Assembly (NCBI GenBank): GCA_000482145.1
Contig: AUXH01000462.1
Coordinates: 1 to 15,469 of the forward strand
From: Strigomonas culicis
Lineage: Eukaryota; Euglenozoa; Kinetoplastea; Trypanosomatida; Trypanosomatidae
Direction: 5' to 3'
DNA: 15,469 nt
Both the position numbers and the translations under genes were made by a program. Numbering within the stretch: position 1 is the first letter of the stretch; each line of letters begins with the position of its first letter. Below, one piece after another: positions 8,265 through 14,814 of this stretch. The notes under the pieces were generated by a model. It ran no database searches and was not told the DNA's origin. It saw only the letters and a program-made list of their open reading frames with translations.

Positions 8265-10481
8265 CTATGTGTGTGGAGCGTGCAACCTCCGTCCGATGGC
8301 TTGGACGCCCGCGTGCCACTCCGCCACAATGGTCTGTCGGCCTTCGCGCTCTGGGCGCCGCACATCCAGCAGGAAGATCGCTTCCGGCAGCGTGGCGCAC
8401 TCCGCGCTGGCGGCCGCCGCTCGTGACGCCGCGGACCGGTGCGTGCTGTTGAGGCTGAGCATGGGGGCGGCACTGAGGCGGCCGCCGCTGTTGGCCTCGA
8501 AGAAGCTCGTGGGGGTCATGCGGCCCACCCTCGGGGTCTCGCTGGGGCTGCCGCCGCCACTGGCCGTCTCGCCCAGCCGGTGGAAGCTGTTGAGCGCGCG
8601 CCACGCGATGCTGAGCTCGTCCTCGCCATCCGCGTCGGCGGGCCGGCGGGTGCAGCTGAAGGAGTCCGGCGCGGCCTCGCTGAGGCTGGCGGCCGACTCG
8701 CACAGGTCGCCGGCGTCGTGCAGCGGTACGCCCTGAAACCCCGGCGACTGCGTCCCCTCGCGCGCCGCCGGCTGCTGCGGCGCGCTCGGCGTCTCGAGCG
8801 CCATGCAGGGCGGCAACACGAGGTTGTAGCCGTGCCGCACGTCGGCCGGGCTGTGCGCGGGGGTGCTGCTGCCGCTCCAGGGGTGGCTGGACATGCCGCG
8901 CGAGGTGCGCGAGGGGCTCGGCTGCGCGGAGGAGAAGCTCGTGGAGTGGTTGGGGGTGTAGCCCTCGAGGCCGCGACTCGCGTAGCCGCCGCGCTGCTGC
9001 TGGCTGCGCTCCACCAGCTGCTGCTGGATCTGCACGAGGTCCTCCTCGTCGCTGCCGGAGTCGTCCGCCTCGCGCGCCAGCGAGACGCAGCTGGAGGAGA
9101 GCAGCGAGGGGTGCAGCCCGGCCGTGAGCCGCTGCTGCAGCGCCGTGCGGAAGAGCTCGTCGAGGGCGGCCGTCGCGCGGGCCTCGAGGCGCTGCCGCTG
9201 CCGCGCCTCCCGCTCCGCGCGCCGCGCGCGGTTCTCCGCCTCGACCTGAGCGACGGTGTCCAGGTCGACGCCGCCGGCGCCCATCTCGAAGGTGGTCATG
9301 CTGGTGCTGCGCGTGCTGCTGAGCAGCCAGCCCGCGGGGCCGGTGCTGGTCGGCGAGAGGACGTCCGCCGACGCCCGCTGCACCGCGAAGAGGCTCGGCG
9401 AGAGCTGCACGTCGGCGGCGCCGCTGTCGCCGCTCTGCAGCGAGCGGCTGCGGTGGTGGTGCTGCGACGTGCCGGTGCTCGGGCTGCCCGACTTGGTGCA
9501 GTCGATGAAGGTCCACCCATGGTCGCGGCTGGCGCGCGGGCCGACCCCGCGGGGGGGCAGCGGGCTGTCGGCCGCGATCGGGCTCCGCGGCGAGCTCAGC
9601 TCGTGCGACGACGCGAAGGACGCGAGGTCCACGGCGGCGTCCGTGAAGGCGGTGAGGCGGCCGGGCCTCTTGCGGCGCTTCGCCGCGGGCATCGCGCACC
9701 ACGCGTGGAACTTGCGCAGGTAGGCTGCGGCGAGGCGGGCCGCCGTCGCGCGCCGCAGCCGCGCCGCCTCGCGCTCGCGCTCGTCCGCCGCCGGCGGCGC
9801 GCCCAGCAGCGTGCGCAGCGTGTCGTGCGTCGCCCACGGGGCGACCGCCACGCAGATGCGTGGCAGCGCGCGCTGGCCGGTGCCGCTGGGCGAGAGCGGC
9901 TGGTAGACGCCGCCGCCGCCGGGCGCCGGCGGCACGATCGCGCTGTTGCTGCCGCTGCTGTGGTGCAGGCGCACCGTGTCATTAGCACCACCGCTCTCCG
10001 ACGTGAAGCTGAAGCGGCTTATGTCGTTCGCGCTGACGCCTTGGTCGCTCGGGCGCCGCGCCGCGAGCGGCACGGAGGTGCCGGAGCCGTTGAGGCTGGG
10101 GTTGCGGCTGCCGCGCCGCGAGCCCATGGAGGACAGAAGGTGCGCTGTCGCGCGCCGCACGATGCCGTCCCCATCGCCGCCGCCGCGGCTGGGCGTGCCC
10201 TCGCCGCTGCTGTAGGCGGCGGCGGCGGCCAAGGCCTGCAGGCTGCGCTTGCGCTGGATGGGATAGATCGGGCTCCGCATCCCGGCCGGGTCGCTGTACT
10301 GCTGCTGCACCTGCTCCGCGGCACTGGAGACGGCGGCGGGGAGGGTGAAGGGGCCGGCCGGCGGCGGCAGATACCGCTGGCTGCCGTAGTTGTTGTTGTT
10401 GTTGCTGTCCTTGCTGCTACCGCCGCCCTCCAAGGGGGGGAAGGAGCTGGACAGCACGGGCGTGCCGCTCACCTCCGACAT
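8265..10481 (-). CDS. Serine-rich, largely disordered protein of unknown function
   Basis: I do not recognise this 738-residue protein. It is dominated by Ser, Gly, Pro, Ala and Arg, with a poly-Asn run near residue 27-31. Many Ser/Thr-Pro sites (for example SSPRSPIAADSP near 296-306 and STPAHSP near 530-545) and several basophilic-kinase-like sites (RKRS 77-80, RRPS 142-145, RSRS 344-347) suggest a phosphoregulated scaffold; this is inference. Three stretches look more ordered: RICVAVAPWATHDTLRTLL (208-226), running into an Arg/Ala-rich helix that ends AAKRRKRPGR, a possible nuclear signal (266-275); a charged helix at about 408-455 (AENRARRAEREARQRQR and following), possibly coiled coil; and the C-terminal tail (about 694-738, containing AIFLLDVRRPE). 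It has no signal peptide or membrane segment. The ATG at 10481 is the first in frame; the GC-rich third positions support the frame. Confidence 0.85.
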   Translation of the reverse strand: MSEVSGTPVLSSSFPPLEGGGSSKDSNNNNNYGSQRYLPPPAGPFTLPAAVSSAAEQVQQQYSDPAGMRSPIYPIQRKRSLQALAAAAAYSSGEGTPSRGGGDGDGIVRRATAHLLSSMGSRRGSRNPSLNGSGTSVPLAARRPSDQGVSANDISRFSFTSESGGANDTVRLHHSSGSNSAIVPPAPGGGGVYQPLSPSGTGQRALPRICVAVAPWATHDTLRTLLGAPPAADEREREAARLRRATAARLAAAYLRKFHAWCAMPAAKRRKRPGRLTAFTDAAVDLASFASSHELSSPRSPIAADSPLPPRGVGPRASRDHGWTFIDCTKSGSPSTGTSQHHHRSRSLQSGDSGAADVQLSPSLFAVQRASADVLSPTSTGPAGWLLSSTRSTSMTTFEMGAGGVDLDTVAQVEAENRARRAEREARQRQRLEARATAALDELFRTALQQRLTAGLHPSLLSSSCVSLAREADDSGSDEEDLVQIQQQLVERSQQQRGGYASRGLEGYTPNHSTSFSSAQPSPSRTSRGMSSHPWSGSSTPAHSPADVRHGYNLVLPPCMALETPSAPQQPAAREGTQSPGFQGVPLHDAGDLCESAASLSEAAPDSFSCTRRPADADGEDELSIAWRALNSFHRLGETASGGGSPSETPRVGRMTPTSFFEANSGGRLSAAPMLSLNSTHRSAASRAAAASAECATLPEAIFLLDVRRPEREGRQTIVAEWHAGVQAIGRRLHAPHT

Positions 10482-10487
10482 CAGGTG

Positions 10488-10620
10488 CTAATCACAGTAA
10501 TTAAGACGAAACACAGCCACAGGAAAAAAAAAAAGCACAATAAAACGAAAAAAAAATGTATTTTGAATTCAGCACAAAAAATAAAAAGGAAAAAAAAGAA
10601 GGAGCACGAAAATACGTGCG
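10488..10620 (-). promoter_or_regulatory. Predicted trans-splice acceptor with 131-nt AG-free zone, Ser-rich gene
   Basis: Minus-strand sequence from 10620 down to 10490 contains several T-rich tracts (for example around 10520-10533, 10543-10556 and 10572-10602) and no AG until the one at 10488-10489. Using it leaves only 6 nt before the ATG at 10481. The alternative AG at 10621-10622, preceded by its own pyrimidine-rich stretch, would leave about 139 nt. Confidence 0.45.
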
Positions 10621-10851
10621 CTGGTTATTACAATATTCAACGAGAGAGAAGCAAAGAAAAGTAACGACAGCAACGATAGTAGTATTAATTATTAAGAAAA
10701 AGAACAACCGTTATAACACCCACACACCCACACCCACACTCGTGCAGAAATGGTGCTGTATCCTTGACGTCCTCTTTGAAACCGCTACAGTTTGCAGACG
10801 GGTTTCGCTAGAGTGGTGCCGTAAGGGCTTCGCTACAATATCACACACACG

Positions 10852-10879
10852 CAAACAAACAAACAAACAAACAAACAAA
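10852..10879 (+). repeat. (CAAA)7 microsatellite
   Basis: Seven perfect tandem copies of CAAA on the plus strand in the spacer before the Ser-rich gene. In transcript sense it is a TTTG repeat, pyrimidine-rich but interrupted by G. Probably neutral and length-variable. Confidence 0.95.
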
Positions 10880-11171
10880 AAATATATATTTATATAAGAT
10901 GAAGACGAAAGCAAAAAAAAAATATATTTATTTTTTAAAAAAGTATATATTAGTTATAATTAACTTGATAAGAAGCAGGTGGTTTATAATCAAGAGAAGA
11001 AATGAAACGAGAATGAAAGAGAGAGGGAGAGAACAGTAGGATATGAAAACACACCAACGTTTACATGTCTGAAGGAACACTCTAAGATCGTCAAATCAGG
11101 ACGGGGAGTATGCCTCCTTCTCCTCGCCTTTCCCTTCGAGTTGAGATACATCATATATTTATGTACTTGTT

Positions 11172-11209
11172 TATATATATATATATATACATATATGTGC
11201 GCGCACATG
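11172..11209. repeat. (TA)9 running into a GC-rich palindrome, 38-nt alternating tract
   Basis: Nine TA units are followed by CATAT and the perfect 14-bp palindrome ATGTGCGCGCACAT (11195-11208). Purine and pyrimidine alternate without a break for 38 nt. Located in the 3' flank of the EF-hand-like gene. Confidence 0.9.
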
Positions 11210-11383
11210 GATAGCTGACGAGAGACGCTAAACATGATCAAAGGTACAACAACATTTCCATTTTCTACACTTTTCCTCTAATTTCAATAGATTTTTTCTT
11301 GTTTACATACACTTAAAAAAAAAAAAGTGTCATACTTGAGCTTTGAAAAAAAAAAAAGAAAAAAATCAGAATAAATAAACTAT

Positions 11384-11415
11384 TATATATACGTATATAT
11401 ATATATATATATGTA
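11384..11415. repeat. TA-rich alternating tract with central ACGT, 32 nt
   Basis: A 32-nt alternating purine-pyrimidine tract. Positions 11384-11401 form a perfect 18-bp palindrome centred on CG at 11392-11393. It lies about 50 nt downstream of the EF-hand-like stop codon, so it is probably in that gene's 3' UTR. Confidence 0.9.
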
Positions 11416-11465
11416 GATGATAGATTTATTATTCCTTTCGTTTTTGTGTGTCGCAATTACCATTA

Positions 11466-12944
11466 TTATATAGTGGCGAGCTTGCTGTTGACGTTGTAAT
11501 GGCTAGCCGGCTTCCTCCCCTTGCTGGGCGAGGCGCCCACGGTGGCGCCTGGATTACTGGGGCTCAAGAGGTTCATGTGATTCGCCGACGCGACCGTCTG
11601 GCCGCTGGCGCTGCTGCATGCCAGGGAGGACTCCTTCTTGTACCGCGTGCTGTTGCGGAGAGAAAGAATGATGGGGCTGGGCGGGTTGTAGCCGTTGTTG
11701 CGTTGTGCTAAGTAGTCCTCCGCGCTCTGCGGCTCCGCACTTTTGCGCGATTTCTTCTTCTTTTTCGTGCCGCCGGCGATCGTCGGGAGGCCGCCGGCCG
11801 TGAGGGTGCTGTGGTTCATACTGGCGCGGTGTTGACGGCTCAGCAGGAAGTTGTTCGCGATGGAGCTTGCGCGGCGGCCGCCCTCCGGGAAGCGCGGCTT
11901 GCGGGGTGGCACGACCGGATGCAGCCGCTCGTACTCCACCCGCAGGTCGGTGTGAAGGTAGAGACGCAGCAGCAGCAGGTGCTCTTCGCCCGTCGGCGCC
12001 GTCACCGGCTCCGCGCGGCTCGGCTGATGCTGCTGCTGCGGCGGCAGCGGCTGCTGTTGCGACAGCTGCCGCTCGCGCTGCTGCGAGGCCATGGACTCCG
12101 CCGTGGCCGCGCGCCCGCCGCGGGAAGGGGTCGCGAGGACGGTCAGCAGCTCCTTCGGCCGCAGCGGCGGCGGCGCCACCTGCGGCTCCAGCGTCGGCCG
12201 CCGCGACGCCTCGTTGAGGGAGGAGAAGGAGGCCATGGAGCCGCGCCGCAGCTGCTCCTCCGGCAGCGCCCACATGGTGCAGAAGTCGCTGTAGTCGAGC
12301 GCGCCGGCGCGGTGCACGTCCACCGCGCGGATCATCGCCGCGACGTCGATGGCAAGGTCGAAGTGCCGGATCATGTCGGTGAGCACCGTCGTGCTCACCT
12401 CGCCGGTGCCGTCCTCGTTCCCGCCGAGGGCGACGAAGGCCTGCAGCGTGTCAGGGTCTCCCTGCGAGTCGTGGCGGTTGAAGGCGTGCCAGTCATCCTT
12501 CCCTACGCCACCGCCGCCGCCCAGGCGCCGCTCCGACGGGGGCAGCTGGGCCTGGCGCAGCTCCTCGCGCTCCTGCTTCTCTATCAAATCGAATTCCTTC
12601 TTGTAGAAGCGGAGGTAGTGGCACAGCGCCGTGAAGTTGACGCGGTTGTGGTTGGAGGCGAGCAGCAGCAGCAGCTCCTCCTCCTCCGGGTAGAGGCCCA
12701 GCTGCCCTAGCAGGATGCGGAGGTCTAGCGTCGTGGTGGCCGCATCCTTGTCGTGCAGGACGTCTACGTAGCTCGTGTGGATGTGGTCCAGCTCTTCTAA
12801 AGTCAGCTCTGGCGCGTTGGCAAAGAGCGTGATGAAAAATTTGATCCGTTCCGGGTTCAGGTCCGAGTTGCTGCTCTCGTTCACTCGGCGTGCCGCAAAG
12901 GTCACGTCCTCGCGTGCCTGCGGACTGTTTCCGTTTGACAACAT
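11466..12944 (-). CDS. Protein with degenerate EF-hands and a disordered tail
   Basis: This 492-residue protein has two calmodulin-like halves. Residues about 33-117 read like an EF-hand pair (LDLRILLGQLGLYPEEEELLLLL, then a shortened loop, then VNFTALCHYLRFY). Residues about 166-226 form a second pair (LQAFVALGGNEDGTGEVSTT, then AMIRAVDVHRAGALDYSDFCTMW). The loops miss several calcium ligands: the first loop of the second pair lacks the final acidic residue, and the second has His and Ala at ligand positions 3 and 5. Calcium binding is therefore doubtful and a structural role more likely. After residue 230 the chain is low-complexity: Gln-rich (287-307), basic KKKKKSRKS (394-402), and several SPS-type sites. 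No signal peptide or membrane span is seen. EF-hand proteins of this shape are common among flagellar and cytoskeletal components of kinetoplastids, but nothing here proves that location. The ATG at 12944 follows a predicted acceptor by 26 nt. Confidence 0.85.
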   Translation of the reverse strand: MLSNGNSPQAREDVTFAARRVNESSNSDLNPERIKFFITLFANAPELTLEELDHIHTSYVDVLHDKDAATTTLDLRILLGQLGLYPEEEELLLLLASNHNRVNFTALCHYLRFYKKEFDLIEKQEREELRQAQLPPSERRLGGGGGVGKDDWHAFNRHDSQGDPDTLQAFVALGGNEDGTGEVSTTVLTDMIRHFDLAIDVAAMIRAVDVHRAGALDYSDFCTMWALPEEQLRRGSMASFSSLNEASRRPTLEPQVAPPPLRPKELLTVLATPSRGGRAATAESMASQQRERQLSQQQPLPPQQQHQPSRAEPVTAPTGEEHLLLLRLYLHTDLRVEYERLHPVVPPRKPRFPEGGRRASSIANNFLLSRQHRASMNHSTLTAGGLPTIAGGTKKKKKSRKSAEPQSAEDYLAQRNNGYNPPSPIILSLRNSTRYKKESSLACSSASGQTVASANHMNLLSPSNPGATVGASPSKGRKPASHYNVNSKLATI

Positions 12945-13369
12945 CGGTTGACTTGCCTTCTGTGTGATGGCTTACACACACAAATAAACCAATAAAGAGG
13001 GGAGGGGAGGGGGGGGGTAGATAAGAGAAGGATGTAATGTGCCAAATAGGTAGTCCGATATCATATACATATGTGTACTTCACGGCAACCGAAAAAAAAA
13101 AGATACACTTATTCTGAAGTAAGAAAAAAAAAATGGTACATACCATAGAACCCTAGTCACTGCACGCGAGCCTCTGTTTCTTTTCGCACCAGTTCTCTCT
13201 CATCGTTTTTCTTCTTCGGGTTCTTCGTTGCACTTCGTTGGGTAGTATCATGATTTAGTAATAATAAATGTAACAGAAAAAAAAAAGATATATTTCATTG
13301 TGCAACCAAATCATACGCATAGAGACGCGTGGGGTAGAAGGCAGCGCCTCCCTCCCCTCCTCTCCCTCT
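12945..13369. other. Intergenic spacer between the Ddi1 and EF-hand-like genes
   Basis: A 425-bp spacer with the Ddi1 3' UTR and the EF-hand-like 5' UTR. It contains the G/A-rich block at 12994-13017 and A-runs around 13091, 13126 and 13277. Nothing else recognisable. Confidence 0.7.
12971..13017 (-). promoter_or_regulatory. Predicted trans-splice acceptor with C-rich pyrimidine tract, EF-hand-like gene
   Basis: The plus strand at 12994-13017 is a pure purine run containing three G blocks (4, 4 and 9 G's), so the transcript has a C-rich polypyrimidine tract. The first AG after it is at 12971-12972, giving a 26-nt 5' UTR. Further AGs lie between this one and the ATG. Confidence 0.5.
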
Positions 13370-14443
13370 TCAGTCTGACATGAACAGCTCCACCGCGGCC
13401 TCCACATCCCAGTTCGCTGCCGCCAGAAGCGCGACGGCGTGCTCTACGGGGACGTCTGTGCCGATGAAGTCGCGCACCTGCTGAACGGCGGCCTGCTGGA
13501 CCTCCGTCAGCGCGCCGCTGCCGCTGGTCGGCGGCGCCGCCTGCGGCTGCTCCCCCCCCTGCCCCTCCTCCGACGGCTGGGAGAGCGCCTCGAGCGCCTT
13601 CTCGCGTTTGTGGGGGATCTCCGACTCGGGCAGGAAGGGCACGCTCATGTCCTCGATCTGCAGCACGTTGCGGCGCAGGTCGACACACATGGCGTGGCGC
13701 TTCAGCTGGTCGAGGCCGATGATGACGTCAATGGAGCTTTCCTTCAACACGGAGAAGGAGAGGGAGATGAAGGTGCCGCCGAGGTTGACGAGCGTCGCGT
13801 GGACGCGGCCGAGGATCTCCTGCTGGCCCACGCCGACCGCGATGCCGCGCATGCGGCGGTCCAACAGCCGCATGATGCCGCAGCGCTCCGCCGCCTCGGC
13901 CGAAATAATGCTCACCTGAGCGCCCGTGTCGATGAAGGCTTTCATCGGCGTCTGGTTGATCTCGCACGGGACGTAGAGCATGACGACCCGCGCGAAGGCT
14001 TCCGGGTTGAACTCAAGGGCCGCTTCCAGGCTGTCCTGTATATTCTGCTGCTGGATCTTCTCGTACAGCATCTGCTGCAGCTTGGCGTCCCCCTCGAGGT
14101 AGTCCAGCATCGCCTCCGAGCTCCTGCGGGGCACGGGTGCGACCTCCTCCTTGCTCTTCTTCGACTGGTTCTCACTGCCCGGCTCGCGCTGCCGCACCTC
14201 CACCGCGACGGTGGTGTTGTCCTGCAGGCCGCAGCTGGCGAGGGTCGCCGTGCCGCGCGCCATGGAGAGGACCAGCGGGCCGCCGGCACCGCCCCCCGGC
14301 ACCGTCACGTGCAGCTCCTGGTCGCCCTCCTTAATGTTTGTCACGAAGGCAACCAGCACCAGCAGGTTGTTCACCATCTCACTGGGGCCCAGCGTGTAAG
14401 AAAAGCGGAGCTCGCCCTTCCTACAATTGAAAGTGATAGGCAT
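13370..14443 (-). CDS. DDI1: Ddi1-like ubiquitin-shuttle aspartyl protease
   Basis: A complete 357-residue Ddi1 homologue. Residues 1-85 form a divergent ubiquitin-like domain (MPITFNCRKGELRFSYTLG and following). Residues about 108-150 are a helical linker domain (EAMLDYLEGDAKLQQMLY). A retropepsin-like domain follows (about 150-268), with catalytic D172 in AFIDTGAQVSIIS and the second conserved hydrophobic-glycine segment IDVIIGLDQLKRH, closing with the family-typical FLPESEIP. Residues about 313-357 form a UBA domain (VQQVRDFIG, then ALLAAANWDVEAAVELF). Ddi1 proteins (MEROPS A28) act as dimers in cytosol and nucleus, bringing or cleaving ubiquitylated clients for the proteasome. The Leishmania homologue has been described as a target of HIV-type protease inhibitors. 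All three domains and the catalytic motif are intact. The ATG at 14443 is supported by the start of the ubiquitin-like fold and an acceptor 21 nt upstream. Confidence 0.96.
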   Translation of the reverse strand: MPITFNCRKGELRFSYTLGPSEMVNNLLVLVAFVTNIKEGDQELHVTVPGGGAGGPLVLSMARGTATLASCGLQDNTTVAVEVRQREPGSENQSKKSKEEVAPVPRRSSEAMLDYLEGDAKLQQMLYEKIQQQNIQDSLEAALEFNPEAFARVVMLYVPCEINQTPMKAFIDTGAQVSIISAEAAERCGIMRLLDRRMRGIAVGVGQQEILGRVHATLVNLGGTFISLSFSVLKESSIDVIIGLDQLKRHAMCVDLRRNVLQIEDMSVPFLPESEIPHKREKALEALSQPSEEGQGGEQPQAAPPTSGSGALTEVQQAAVQQVRDFIGTDVPVEHAVALLAAANWDVEAAVELFMSD

Positions 14444-14464
14444 CCTCTTCCGTGTTGTTTGCTA

Positions 14465-14507
14465 CTGAGCAAATATACAGACACACACACACACACAAAA
14501 GAAATCT
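14465..14507 (-). promoter_or_regulatory. Predicted trans-splice acceptor for the Ddi1 gene
   Basis: In transcript sense a T/G-rich stretch, including a (GT)8 run, leads to AG at 14465-14466, 21 nt before the ATG. A cleaner pyrimidine tract lies at about 14536-14571 and would use AG at 14525-14526, giving an 81-nt 5' UTR. I cannot choose between them from sequence alone. Confidence 0.4.
14481..14497 (+). repeat. (AC)8 dinucleotide microsatellite
   Basis: Eight tandem AC units in the Ddi1 5' flank. They form part of the T/G-rich stretch just upstream of one predicted acceptor, so length changes could alter acceptor choice. Confidence 0.9.
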
Positions 14508-14814
14508 AGTATTGTAATAAATCGCTTTTTTTTTTAGAAAGTGGTGGTGAGATGAGGGAAAGAGAGACAATGGTGTACATAAAAAAAAAAAGAAACATAT
14601 GTCACACAAAAGAAAGGGCATTGCATATGCAACAGATATGTATGTTATTAACAAAAGTACACATGTGCGTATACTTCGTCCTTCTTTTATGAGAAACAAA
14701 AGTCGGTCGACTTGACGTCTTCAGAATACACTAAAAAAAAAAAGACCACCTTTGCCTGTTATATGAAAGCAGCAACAATGAAAACAAACAACAAGGACAA
14801 CACGATAAGACGCC

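Larger units (their letters stand above)
10482..11465. other. Intergenic spacer between the EF-hand-like and Ser-rich genes
   Basis: The longest gene-free stretch (984 bp). Most is AT-rich simple sequence: (CAAA)7, two long alternating purine-pyrimidine tracts, and A- and T-runs. About 10740-10840 stands out by mixed base composition and a near-repeat of GGGYTTCGCTA (10800 and 10825). No open frame has the codon bias of the neighbours. I see no tRNA, and a snoRNA cannot be shown by eye. Confidence 0.7.
14444..14814. other. Intergenic spacer between the rhodanese-like and Ddi1 genes
   Basis: A 371-bp AT-rich spacer carrying the 3' UTR of the right-edge gene and the Ddi1 5' UTR. It has two candidate acceptors for Ddi1 and A-runs near 14580 and 14732. 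No gene seen. Confidence 0.7.

Noticed and set aside
8439..10664. A 741-codon open frame on the plus strand opposite the Ser-rich gene
   Set aside because: Same antisense effect of the GC-rich third positions. The product is compositionally biased and runs on into a low-complexity Lys-rich stretch encoded by the AT-rich spacer.
10482..11465. A missed gene, tRNA or mobile element in the long spacer
   Set aside because: No frame shows the coding bias of the neighbours, no cloverleaf or B-box-like arrangement was found by eye, and there are no long terminal or inverted repeats beyond simple-sequence palindromes.
13439..14509. A 356-codon plus-strand frame opposite Ddi1
   Set aside because: Antisense shadow. 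The minus strand encodes a complete Ddi1 with an intact catalytic motif and UBA domain.
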